A DNA stretch of 64,000 nt from Amoebophrya sp. A120 (taxonomy: Eukaryota > Sar > Dinophyceae > Syndiniales > Amoebophryaceae). The stretch covers positions 4,223,760 to 4,287,759 of the forward strand of contig CAJINV010000006.1 of NCBI GenBank assembly GCA_905178155.1, written 5' to 3'. Below, piece by piece: positions 1 to 13,200 of the stretch. Under the pieces are notes generated by a model that made no database searches, had not been told where the DNA came from, and saw only the letters and a program-made list of their open reading frames with translations. Both the position numbers and the translations under genes were made by a program. Positions within the stretch are counted from its first letter, which is position 1, and each line of letters opens with the position of its first letter.

Positions 1-101
1 TTCATTTCTGGCCATTTCCCGGACCTTCACGCCTCCCGGCGGTTGCCCTATATGGTAACGGCAACTGCCTTCGCGCTGCGTTTGCTAAAGCAATATCGCA
101 A

Positions 102-152
102 GCGCGCAGAGCGCGCGCGCCGGCTTCGTGGGCCGGCGCGCGCTCTGCGCGC
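102..152. repeat. GC-only inverted repeat (hairpin)
   Basis: Arms of about 21-23 bases (102-124 and 132-152) built of GCGC and GAG blocks pair around a short loop, followed by more alternating GC. This could be a structured RNA or a cruciform-prone site. Confidence 0.6.
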
Positions 153-492
153 GCGCGCGCACGCATTTGGTTACCAGATCACGCACCGGAGACGGCGCCT
201 CGACTTGCCTGAGCCTTTGGGTCGCCACATTTCCGCTCCGCTTCCGCTGTGCAGGTGTCAGAAGGCCTGTTGGCTTCTTACTTCAGAGCCGGCAGGCAGC
301 TGCTCTGTCTGTACCCGAGGCGCCTTTCTGCTTTCTGTCTACAGCTGCTGCCCCTACAACTTTATATAGCGCGCTCACTGATCTCCTGTCGCGCTACTCT
401 TCCTGAGCGCTACCCCTGCCCCGCCCTTCCTCCTTCCCAGGAAGCCCAGCCCAACAATCCTAATGATCATGCTTATGCAAAAAAATCAAGTT

Positions 493-529
493 CAAGAAAG
501 GGTCGCCCTTCGGGCGACCCGTTTTCTTG
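493..529. repeat. Long stem-loop with a TTCG loop
   Basis: A near-perfect stem of about 16 base pairs closes on C(TTCG)G, the very stable tetraloop type. The outer part pairs CAAGAAA with TTTTCTTG. It looks like a 3'-end or processing hairpin, but no gene beside it explains it. Confidence 0.6.
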
Positions 530-1225
530 TAACAATATAGAAGTCGAGGCTCGTATGTGGTTCTGCAGCTCCTATTGCTACCTTGGACCAGATCGCCCCG
601 CCAGGGTGCTTTGCACTGGCACGATACTATTACTAGTATGACCGAAGGTGTCTACGAACGACGCTTTTCCTTCTACGATGTTTTTATCTTATTAGAGTGG
701 CGCTGCAATTAGTCAATGTATTCTGTTCAGCGGTGTCGCCTTAGAATGTCCTTCGGAGAGTAGCGCTGCAATCATTTGCTTCACTTTGAAAATTCACGTT
801 TGCAGAACGAACAGCCAGCGCAACAATCATGACAGCGCCTGTGGTCTAACAGTGGCGCGTCTTTGGATTGACAACCAGCCGGCTGTACAACTTTCGTCTT
901 TTTGTAGAAGTCAAGAAGTACGCACTCTCTCTACCCTCGTGCTTATTGCATAATACGACACGAGCGAGAAGAAACGCACAATTGAACACACCGTTGCGAA
1001 AAGAAAACAAATCCGCAGCAGGGTACTTACATACTCGGCTGCAGCTGTGCTAAGATCTTCTGCGGCTCAATCGTGCCGACACCGACAGAAGTTCTCCTTA
1101 CAACGAACTGATACAGACCCCAGAAGTTGTCCTATTAGCATTGTAATCAACAGTGGCATGACCTGTTCAAAACTAGATTTCAAAGCCGCACCAGCACGAA
1201 ACTGTTTTTAGTTCTTCAAGCAGCC

Positions 1226-4200
1226 TCATCTGATCGCGAGATCATTACAAAAATCTCGATAGCCCACCACCGCTTCCTCCACATTCACCAGATGCCGCAA
1301 CGTCGGTCGCCCGTGCGGGCAGTTCCAGGGCTGCTCCAAAATCGCGAGATTTCCCACAATCTGCTCCATCTCCCGGTTACTCAATTTTTTCCCGATCATG
1401 ATCGCCGAGCGGCAGGCCTTGCTCGCCATAATCGTCCACACCTTCTTGGGCCGCGGCACCTCGGCTGTGGTGCCCTGGAAGGAAATGGTTGCGATGTTTT
1501 TGGCCTTGTTTTCCGGCCCGTTCTCTACTTCCTGGTCCTCGTCGTCCATAATCTTATCAAATGCAAACATGTCTGGGTCTGGAAACTTGTAAAAATGCTG
1601 AGTTGTGAATAGTGAATTCTCTGTGATGCACAGCCAAGCATGAGAAATGTTTGCGCGGCGTAATAGTGTTGCGCTTCCCGCATGGCAAGCTGCGTTCTGC
1701 ATGACAAGAAACGCGGTCTCTTCTTGGACACGCATCACAAACTCTTCAGTCATGCGAGACAGGTATGACACACCTTGTATCTTTCCAGACATCCAGGGAT
1801 ATTTGCAATACATAAATCTCCTCACACAGCAAGTCCTTGTCCGGATCGTCGTTGTCCAGATCGAAAGTCTATCAAATGCAAATTTCGATCTGGGTCTGGA
1901 AAGTTGTAATGTTGTAAAATGTGCATGATGAAGATGTAGTTGAAGAAACTTATTTCTTATGCAGGATGAAAGCATGACAAGATGACAGAACGCTTTCTCA
2001 TACGCACTCCGCAAGAGATGAAACTGCGTTTTTGTACAAAACAAGAGAGAGTACGACTTTTGATGTCTCGGTCATGCAATACAGATTTCACTTAGATTTG
2101 TAAGATTAAGTGTAAAATGTAAGGCCAGCATTACAAGTTCCAGCTTTCCAGACTCATATCGATATTTGCAATGCATAAAGTCCCGCCACTTTCTTCCAAA
2201 ATCGCCAACAGGTCCTCCACGTCCGCCACGTTGAACACAAACCCCTTGCTATCCTGAGTAAAAACGTTCTCACCCCAGAGCCAAGATTGGAAATCTGCTA
2301 CACAAATCAACAAGCTACTTTGGCTGGTGCGCATAACAAGTCCTTTCTTGGCATCACAGTGTAATCCTGTCTAGCTAGTGCTGCCGCATCACAGATCTAC
2401 TAGCATCTCATGCTGATATGAGCATCACATCAAATTTGCAAACACAGCTAGAAACTGCTTCTCATCAGGCTCCGCATGAAAAACATTCGAAAAGCATGCA
2501 GATAATTCGACACATGACAACCCTGAGCGGTGGGGACAACTCTGTAGTTTTTGCAAATGATACTTGCAGCTGGGTACCGCGTGGAGTAGGTATCAAATGT
2601 AAAAATGTCTGGGTCTGGAAGATTGGAAGACTTGTCATGCATATTTTGCATGACCTATGACACCTGTGATGCATGTCTTACCATCACAGATTTTTAGAAC
2701 CCTTCCTGATGCCTATTTCGCATGAGAAATGCCCTCTCCGCGTAGCACAAACTGGGCTCCTCTTGCTGGTCATGCAATGCAAATTTTTTTAGAATCCAAA
2801 AATAGCATTACAAGTTGCATCCTTCCAGACCCAGACATATTTGCAACGCATAGTAGGCACCTTTTCCCAATTTCGTTTTCCTCCTCAAACCTCAAATCGA
2901 ACCCGTTTTTCGCAAACACGGTTTTCGCAAACTCGTTCGCGATCACCTCCTGCGCCTATGGGTGTGTCAGAATCGAAATTGACAAAATCGAAAAACTTGT
3001 GATGCACAAAATCGATATCAGTTGGAGCCTCAGTTTCCAAGTGGCGCATGGCAAATTTCGGGAGCACCCAAATCCAGTCTGTCATGCTGTTTGGGCAAAA
3101 AAGTCTGCTCCTGTCATGCTACTCTGGCAGCGCATTGTATACCCCTAAACAGGCTTGCAATCGGTCTCATTTGCCTGCTCCCCAATACAGGCCATCAGTG
3201 CCCTACATTTTATGCATCACAAATCATTTCGATTATGTCGATTTCGATCCTGACACATCCATAGCGCCGGCGGCAGGGATAACTGGATCGGGTTTAACAA
3301 CTGCTGCGAGTCGATTTTGTTTACGCGGTTCAGGTATCCTCTGCAAAAGTATCGTACTCGTATAATAAATGCAAGTCTTGCATTACAAATCTTGTTTCCA
3401 AGGCAAATCTGCATTACAAGTCTTATTTCTCACGCTGAGGAAATTTGTCATGCATTTATACGAGTGCGATACTTTTGCAGTTCATATCAAGTACTCAAAA
3501 CGCTTTTTCTCATCGCAGGCATGCTGGTCGAAGATGAACAGTTCTTGTTTGTATGATCCCAGGATGAACCCCAGGTTGAACTGCCCATGCACCCGGACGT
3601 GCTGAAAACAAGACTATTGTGAGGAAAAATCCCCCCTCCCCATATCGAAAGGCACCCTTTTGAAAATTTGCGATGCTGATTTGTGGCCACAGATCAGGTC
3701 TGTCTTGCAGGAGAGCAACGCCAGAGCTTCCGCCGCTTGACGCAGGCGATTTGCAATGCTTTTGCGCCAACAGGGCAGACGTCTGCCATGCGGAGCGCCC
3801 ACTTCTAGCCTGCCCCTTCCAGGCTTTAGATCTCCCTGCAGTCCTCTACTGCAAGACAGAGCTGATTTGTGTAGACAAATCCCGCAACACAGATTGCCAC
3901 TTTGACATGGGAAGGGGGAATTTTTCCTGTTCATAAAGATTTGTCGAAGTTCTGGAGTCTGTGCGGGTTGTTTTCCTCGGCAGAGAGGATTTCGAGCTCG
4001 CTGCGTATCCCGTGTGAAAACGTCCCCACAACAGAGTCATCAAGATGGGAATACTGCAAGACAAATCCTGGACTTTTGGGGCTACCGCATGACAAATTTG
4101 TCTGCGCACTGTATCTATTCGGGCCTAGCTAGTCTCGTCGACGCGGCATCACAAATCCATTCTGTCGTGCTGATTCGCGAATTACAGATTTTATTTTCCA

Positions 4201-7200
4201 ATCACCACTAGAAAACGCCTCTCAACATGGAGAGCCGCATGAGAAACATCCTCAGCATGCAGATTTGCATGACAATCTTGACGGGGTGGAAACGTTTTTC
4301 CAAAGGATACCGGGCACGACCGCGTTGTCTTGCCCCGCGAAAAGCACGTCGCTGTCCAATTGCGTCACGGACCCTCCTGCTTATCAACAGGAAAAATCCC
4401 CCCTCCCCATACTGAAAAGGTATATTTTTGGAATTTGTGATGCTGATTTGTGTTCACAAATCGCGTCTGTCTTGCAAGAAGACAACTCCACAGACAACCG
4501 CCGCGTTGGACAGGCGGTTTGTCATGCTGTTCGGCCTACAGCGCGGATGTCATTCATGCTAAGTGCCCAGGCCAAAACCCCTCTACTCACACTTAGTATG
4601 GGCCTGCAGTGCTCTCCAGCAAGACAGCTCGGATTTGTGTACACAAATCTAGCATCAGAAATTTCATTTTGATATGGGGAGGGGGGATTTTTCCTTTCGA
4701 TACTGCTCCCGCGCCGTTCATGTCGTTGTCAGTGCTGTTGTAGTTGTTCCCGGGGGCCCAGGAGGAGACTTGGGTCAAAGCTCCGCACTGGTCCGAATCA
4801 AAACTTTGCTGGGACGAGTCGTGGTTTGATATTATTGCCAGCGAATTTGTAGCCAGGCTCGAGGACGTCGCGGAGGAACCAAACACCGGGAGTGCCAGCA
4901 GCCCTTGTTTGAACTTTTCGAGCTCTTGTTGTTCAGAGCAGCCAAGAACGCCAGCGTCTTCAGAAGTAGGTGACAGGAGTTTATCACTCTGGTCCCCTAG
5001 TACAACTCCTTCCATGAAATGCTGGGGCGACGGCCGCGCTCCCTCAGGTCCGTTTATTTCGCCTGGGACAAGAAGATGATCCTCTGCGAGTACTTCTACA
5101 CAGCAACTCGGCCTTTCCAATTCCGCCCCCTCGGCTTGCATGATCTCGGCGAAGAGCTTTTCCAAATCTGCAAAATCAACCTCCGCTGCGACGCAAGATT
5201 CATCCACCGTAGTAGAGAGCGCACGGGCGGTGGTCGACGAGGACAATGAAGGCTGTACCACTCCTACTATCGCAAGAAAAAAGTGTTTCACCGTAACGTA
5301 CTCCATCACAGGTTTGTTGTACATGACAGAGAAAATTTGCCATGCAAGGTTCCTACGGGAAAAGACAGCTAAAAACTCACTGCCTTGCATGTGTAGCAAG
5401 ACAAACCCTCGTCCTCGGATGCATTTTCTGCATTGCAAGTTTACAGTGAAACAGTTTTTCCCTGCGATACCTACTGCTCCTGCTGACCCAGTTCTTGCAC
5501 CAGCAACAGCTCCTGCCCGTACAGGTGGCGGCACGAGAGATGAGAACATCATAGCGCCAAATTTATCAAACGGCTCGACGTTCTTTGCACCCGCGTTTTT
5601 CGCGCCACTTTCAACATCTTCACCTTCCGGAGCTGTAGGAGCGTTCTTGCGAGGATGAATCATAGCTCCGACGTTGTCCCCGTCAGCAGAGCTTTTTCTC
5701 CTCTTCACCCCACTGTCCACCCGCACAGGGTATTCTGGGTAAAAATGTCCCCACGCGCATAATCAAGTTGGTAATTATCTGCAACACCAGTCTGCAAGGT
5801 GTTGGGAGCTTCTGCATGACAAGTTTGTTCCATCTGTAGAAGTGTAGTGGTGTTTATTCGCGAGGATAGAAGCCGCATCACAAAGACGCAAGCTGATGAT
5901 CTTGGTGCTAACAGCATTTTACAAATCCCAGAACACGACTCCAAATTCCTCTCAAGCAGATGCGCATTACTGATGTAAAGTAAAAGTTCCTGTCGTTGCA
6001 AAGCTGCATGACACCTGGGGGGTCGACGTGGGGACGTTCTTCCTCACGATACGGGAGTCAAATTTCTCAAGGGAGTCGCCACACGGAAATTTGCATTGAG
6101 GTCGCTGCTTGAGCTTGAGGAGCTCGAGTTCAGCATGGAAATCACGTCGGTGAGCAGCACGCCACTTATGGGATTCCCAAACGTTACATTCTCAACTGTT
6201 ACATCATTTGTCATGCAAAATGAGCGTCAACATTCACATAGTCAAGCTACTTCGCATGACAAATTTTAGAAAGGCTAAAAAGCGCCTAAATCTGTGCGGT
6301 ATTTGTCATGCTACAGGTGCAACACGGGCGCAACCTCCCCTCTTTGACTTTTGCCATTCTTGCATTACAAATTCATGTAACAGTTGAGAATGTAACAGTT
6401 GAGAACCCCATACCACTAGCGTGGAGGTTCGGATCCTTCTTTTTCTTTTTCTGCAGCAACTTCTTGTTCCCCTGAATATCACAACTCGTGGCCCCAGAAG
6501 GTGCGCCTCGATTTTTCTCTTTCTTCACCTTCTTCGACTTTCCTTCGCGGCGGCCCTCGTTTTTCTTCTTTTTACCACTCTTCGCAGTTTTATAAAGGTC
6601 CTCCCCTTTATTTTTCATTTTCATCTTCTTTTTCACGACCAATTTTTGTGGCCGGATGATCTTCTTCGGGCGGGAGGGCTGTGGCTGAGCTGGCTGATTA
6701 TCTAGCGCAGCGCCTTGTTTGTCATGATCGAAAACATCGCTTTTGCCTTCTCCCAACAGCTTCTTGTCGTTCTCTTCGAACTGGTCTAGATCTAGATCGA
6801 GTTCTTCGTCCTCCTTGGCAGCAGATTTGTTACCTGACGCTCCGCGTTGTTCTACTACTCCTCGCAGTTTTTCATCATGATCTGCCTTGTCTTGTTCGTC
6901 GTCTTCTAGAAGCTCCAGAAGATCTTCTTCATCTTCACTCTCCTCTTCCTCGTCACAACTGCTGCCATCACTGCTACTACTGCTACTGCCGTCCGAGCAG
7001 TCATCGCTTTCTGGACTGTCTTTGTCAACTTCCGCGTCAAGAAGTACAACTTTTCCGTCTACTCCTGATGTTCCTTCGCTAAGACCCGCGCCGGGTCCAG
7101 CTGTGTAGTCGACCGGGTGGTCTGGTGCTTTTTCTTGCAATAAATCCTCTTTTGCAGGAGCACCAGGACCACCACCTGAAGAGGTGGAACAAAAACCGCT

Positions 7201-10200
7201 AGAAGTAGTACCAGCAGCAACGACCCCAGCTGCACTGTGCGCCCTCAAAATCGCAGTCAGGTCCGTTAGCTGCACTGCGGCGGGGGTTTTTGCTTTTTGC
7301 TCTTGGTGCTCTTGTTCTACTTTTCGGTCATCATCTTCGTCGTCCATGTCGATTTCTACGATCGTGTCCTGGTAGCTGCTCTTGTTGTAATTCCCCCCCA
7401 GCCCCTCAGAAGTTATTAAGTCAATGGTCTCCTGCACGCCGGGATTTCTGCTACGATTCGGCACGGTGTTGAAGCTTTCTAAAATTTCTTCAGGTTCTTC
7501 TTTCACGATTACACTCGGAGCGCGGTCGTCGCTGCTCACGCTTTGCGCATCGTAGTCGTCGCGGAGAGGATGACTGCCTTGCTGATTTACATGTTCCACG
7601 TTTCCAGCAGTTGAAGCTTTTGCAACAAGGGTAGTGCTACTGACTGCTGCCGACTCCGTCTTCCCCAGGCTGCTGCTGCTGCCTAAGCCTAACAAACTAC
7701 TCAGGTCGGTCAGCTTCACACTGCTGGAAGCGGCAGCGCCCGGGCGTACGGAATTTGCTGCAGAGGTAGAAGTTGGAGCGACAGGATCTTCATCTTGCTT
7801 CGGCTTCGCGGTACTAGAGGAAGATGCACCATTAGCCGCTGCGTGATCTCTTAAATCCGCGTCCACCTCGACGACCTCTTCTTCCTTCGTGCAAACCTTC
7901 GCGAAAGCCTCCAGCACCTCCTCCGGCTCCTCCTTCATAATCACGCTTTCCTCATCGTCGCTGAGGTCATCATTGTCGCCGCCCCGAAGCAGCACAGCTG
8001 ACGCTTCTTCTGCAAGAACAACCTTTCGCTTCTTCAGCGCTGGCGACTGCTCCTCGTGTGGTCTTCGTGGGTCTTCAATCTCTTCTTCGTCCATCACGAC
8101 CTGCGGTCGTTGTTGGTCCATTTTCTCCGCGGGGACTTCTTCTTGTTCTACGTCCACACTAAAATAACCGGGCTCCTTGTTCCCCTCCTCCTTCACCGCA
8201 CTACGCGGGTCGAAGCAGTCCAAGCGCCCTTTATGGGAGGTCAGGGCCGTGCTGGACAAGAACATCACCTCCGCCTTATTCTCGTGCTTGTTCTGCACGC
8301 CGGGGGGCTCTGCGGAAACGGAGTTATTTTATCCTGAGTAAAAACGTCCCCACCCCAGAGTCAAGATGCGAAAGCCGCTACACAAATCCCTAAGCTTTGG
8401 CTGTCGCGCATGACAAATTTGGGCTCGCAGTGTAGCCGTGTTTAGCTAGTGCAGCAGCATCACAGATCCAGTTTGTCATTCTGATTCGAGCATGACAAAT
8501 CTCAAGTCACCACTAGAAAACGCCTCTCATGGGTCTCCGCATGAGAAACATTTTAAGCATACAGATTTGCATTAAAACTCTGGGGTGGGGACGTTTTTAC
8601 AGAGGATATATTTGACGTTTTGTTCATCTCCGGGTTTGGGGAGGACACCGATACCAACGCTGCTGGTGCTTCTGCTTGCTCCTCTGCTTGTACTGCGAGG
8701 ACCTCCGCAAGATTCAACATCTGCGGCGCGTGGATAATTTTTCCGTCTGCCAGAACTATCCGGAGTAAAAACGTCGCCACCCTACAGTCAAGATGGGGAA
8801 TCTGCTGAACAATTCAGCCAGCTTTGGCTGAATTGTTCAAATTTCAAAACACCACTAGAAAAATTCTTTCCATGGGTCTCCGCCGCATGAGCAATATTTT
8901 AAGGATGCAGCAGATTTGCATGACAAGTCTGGGGTGGGGACGTTTTTACATGGGATAAGAACTGGCACTGCTTCATCTTCTTGTACTATCTTCTCGGGAA
9001 GTAGATCCGCGTCGTTTCTTTCCTTTTTCTCGTTGTCGACCTCAAGAACAGCGTCCATAAGCGGCTCCGCAGCAGGTGGACGAGCCACACGACCCTGGCC
9101 ATCATCTACTTCATCACTCGACGCAGCGAAATTCATCAGCGGGAGCACCGCGTTCTTGTAGTTTTGCCGGTTGTTTAGAGTTCCGCCAAAAGGATAAGCA
9201 CACCACGATCCGGCCGTCGGTTTTTTCCCCACGACGTCTGACCCCGGGACGTGCAGCTTCATCCAATTCACCACTTCCCGGCAGATCAGCGCTTCGTGCT
9301 TTAGGTAAATCGTCTTCTTGTCCGGCGTATCCAGTGCAAATGTGTCTGGGCCTGGAAGAACGCAAGTCTGTCATGCTTATCTCACATGACTCTTGAATCT
9401 GTAATGCGTGAGCAGCAGGAAAAAAGCCTCTAGCCTGAAAATGCAGGCTGTCATGCGGAAAGCGAAACATAAAAGAGCCCCGAAACTTGTCATGCGTGGC
9501 TGCGTGTCCGTGTCGCAAGTTCTTTCAAGACCCGGTCAGATTCCAATACGTACGGCGTGATGTTCACGTCCACATCATGGTTTGCGCACTCCAAATTCAG
9601 AATCGCGACGGGAAAGACCTGGCCCGACGCGTACTTCTTGAATTCTTCGTTTACGGTTTTCAGTATTTTCTTCGTATGACAGTGCACAACTACCCCCCTC
9701 TATTTTTGCATGAACAGCAATACAAACGCCAGCGACTCTGGAGCTTGTGCATTACAAATTTATGTAAACTTACTGTACGTACTTTGTGGGCAGCTTTCGA
9801 AATTTGTCATGCACAATTAGTGACACACGGAAGCAATTGGAGTTGAGATTTTGCATGAGAAATGAGAACGAGGGGGACTTCTTGTTGTGCACTGTCATAC
9901 TTCGGAAAGGGGTCGCACAATCGGTAGTTGACGAAGAAAATCTGCCAATTTTTTGACTTCTTCCCACCGTTCGACTGGGAAACAAGCCCGGTGATGCGGA
10001 AGTTGTTGTTGTTGGACGGGCTAAAAACTGTGGCTTGCTGTTCGTGTACGAGTGGTGGTGGTAAAAGCGCACCACCAGCAGCCGTCCCGGCTAGAACTAG
10101 TTCCTGCTCGGTAGTTTCATGTTGAACTACTTGAGCGGGGGGCAACATCATAGTAGAGTTCACCAGGCCTCCGCCCCCTGCTGGACCACCACCAGCACCT

Positions 10201-13200
10201 CCACTTCCGACGTTCAAGTCCACTTCGACCGTATTCTGCATATGGAAGTGTCAGGATCGAAATCGACAAAATTGAAATGATTTGTCATGCATAAAATGCA
10301 GCCCATAAAGTGCCTGTCTTGCAGAGTAAGGAAGTGAGGCAGATTGCAAGCCTGTTGAGGGGTAGAAACTGAGCTGCTAAAGTAGCATACCAAAAGGCGT
10401 CTTCCATAGTACCCAAACAGCATGACAAACTGGGTCTCGGCTCTACCGAAATTTGTCATGCGCCACGTGGAAACTGGGTTACAACTGGCCTCCATTTTAT
10501 GCATTACAAATCTTTCGATTTTGTCGATTTCGATTCTGACACTCTGATACTGCAAGTGCTCCCCATACACGGCCATGCAGGCCTGTTTAAAACTTCTCGC
10601 ACATTATGGAAATGCCAGGATCTTCGAAATAGAGAAAAGTGGAAATGATTTGCCAACATGCATAAAATGGATACTAGCTGGAACGACCCAGTTGTTCCTC
10701 CGAAAAAAAGTGATACGCATGACAAAACTTTGCAAAACCGAAATCCGACTGGTCATGCTGCTTTGGGAAAAAACACTGCTTCTGTCATGCTACTGGAACA
10801 GCAGTTCCATCCCAGTAGACCCCAAACAGGCTTACTTACCATCGGCCCGAAGAATTTTTCCCTGCGGTACAATACAGGCGCTTGTTCGCGTCTTGCATTT
10901 CTTGCAGATGACAAATCATTTGAACTTTGTCCATTTCGATCCTGAGCCCTCCATACACAACCGCTCGTCCGCAGCATCTCTTTCGTTTCGAACTTCTTCG
11001 TCTTCGCGTTAAATTTTTTGTTGTGGATCACAAACTTGGTTAGGTAGTTACACGCTGCAAATTTCTGCAGCAGCTGCATCGTTTCCTGCAACTGCTGCTT
11101 CACGTTTCGCACGAATTCCTGGCGGCGGACCGGGGTAATAGAAAAGAGGTTCGTGATCTCGATTTTCGTGCCGTGCGACGTTTGCAACACCTGTTCCTGC
11201 TTCACCAGATTCCCCTGGCGATCGTATGTGGCTTGCAGGGCGAACTTGTTGGTGGAATTCGTGCCTGCACTGTTGAGGTTCCTTTCCGCTGTGAACAAGG
11301 CGAGGGCAGAAGTTGCACTACTGCCCCCAACAACGTCGGACTCCAGCTTCGTATTCGCCTTTTTACCTGCGTTTATCATCCCGCGCGGCGCCGCGGGGGC
11401 AGGTTCTAATATTTTCCGCCCTAGAACAAGATGTCCAGAGTTGGAAGTCGCCCCGTCATTTTCATTTCTTTCCGACAGCGAGACCAAAGCGCCCGAAAAA
11501 TCCCCACGCGCACTTTCACCCCCCGCGGTAGTACTTCTTTCCACTATCGGTACCAAACTGGTTTCGTTGCTCATAGGTAAAAAACAGTCCGCAAACTTGG
11601 TCGTGACCACGAATTTTTCCGATAACGCGCAGCAAGCCGCTAGTGCTTCCCCGCGGAACCCAAACGTTTGACAGGGGGTGGGGGATGAAGTGGAGAAAGG
11701 AGGATCTGCAAGAGGAACTTCTGATGTGTCTGTCATTGTACAACTGATTGATGATGTGGTCGTGGTCGTGGTCCCTGCAGGTAGTTTATTTCCACCGACT
11801 TGATGTGAAGTCGAAGATGTCCCGTACAGTTCCTCCACATTCCGCAGTTTGGAGGTGCAGTGCCGCAGACACACGTTTGGCAGATCAGCTTATCCTGAGT
11901 AAAAACGTCCCCACCCCAGAGTTGTCATGCAGATTTGCAAAGACAGTAAAACTTGTAACGCGCATCCCCATGAGAGCCATCCCCAATCGTGTTTTGGAAT
12001 TTGTGATGCTGCAAATAGGATGAGGAGATGGCTTTGTGATGCGGCTGTCCTTGCGAAACTGCACTACAACACAGAGGGGAACTTGTCACGCATGACTCCC
12101 AAAACTTCCGGGTTTGTGTTGCATTTTTCCCATCTTGACTCTGGGGTGGGGATATTTTTCCTCACAATACAGCTTCGCAAATCCCGATCCCGTCATCGAC
12201 GATCACGAGGCCGTATCAAATGCTAGTATGTCTGGGTCTGGGTTTCTGATGCAGGACCTCAAGGACAACAAGATCTGTAATGCAAGAACACCATCGGCCA
12301 GAATTTTTGTTGTGTTGGATGGCAGTTTGTAATGCTAAACACGAATGAACCCGCAATAAGCCGAGGATAACTTGTCATGCTGTTATGCCGTAAAAGAAAC
12401 CAGTCTGCAATGCAAGTATCAGCAACACAAGTTTCCGGACCCAGACGTATTTGCAATGCATAACCCGTCCACTCCCGACTCGAGAAACGTGATTTCGATT
12501 TTCCGGGCCCGCGCGTCGAGGGAATTCTCTACGAGTTCTTTCACGCAGGTGTCGAGACTGATGATCACCTGGTTCGTGCAGATCGTGTGGATGGTATCCT
12601 GGTTCAACTTCTGGATCCGGCTAGCTGTCTTGATCGGAACTATGGCGGTTGAGATTGGAACATGGGGTGCTGGTGCGGGTTTTCTGCCTAGTACAACCGG
12701 AGGCTTGGTTGCCGGTGGTGGTGCGGCGCTTTTCATCGTCGTTATTTCCTGATGTGGCTTTACTGCCTGGAATGTTGACGAAGAAGAAGATGCTGCCCCC
12801 TTCGGTCCTGGTCCCGCTGTAGCGGCCTTTGTTGATATAATTTCGCCGCCCTGCAGTTTCTCTTCCACCTTGCCCGCGTGGTCCTGCAGTTTTTTCTCAC
12901 CAACCCTCGGCGCGGGCTTGGATTTGGAAGCCGAAGTAGTTGCGGCTTTGATCGTGCTCTCACCCTGCGACATCTGCGGTTTCTTCGAACTTGCACCTGC
13001 AGTTGCCGACGTCTTCGCCTGCTTAGGATTCTTGTTTTCAATATTTTTACCCGTCTGCTTATTGTTTATTCCACTGGCATTCTGCTTGTTTTCCTGCTTG
13101 TTCGCGCCTGTTGTCGTACCCTTTTTCGTTTTCCCGGCTGGAAGGTCATTACCATCCTGCTCCCCCGCGGCCGGACTCGATTTTACTTTCGGTGCTGCTT

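Larger units (their letters stand above)
1..1225. other. Region downstream of the PMS1-type gene, no gene supported
   Basis: I see no credible gene. The open frames are short, lie on both strands and match no family. The stretch is downstream of the minus-strand PMS1-type gene, so part is probably its 3' flank. Two strong hairpins in the first 530 bases are listed separately. Confidence 0.5.

Noticed and set aside
43-641. Three overlapping plus-strand frames at the left end
   Set aside because: All overlap the hairpins, are Arg/Cys-rich and show no domain; likely chance.
6421-8337. Plus-strand open frames opposite the PMS1 linker
   Set aside because: They are antisense shadows of the acidic, Ser-rich linker, which reads in frame with the MutL domains on the minus strand.
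9490-9557. Continuation of the MutL transducer exon as VLESDRVLKELATRTRSHA
   Set aside because: That translation runs into the eroded arm of an introner. Joining at CGCCG instead gives the conserved ITPDKKTIYLKHEAL.
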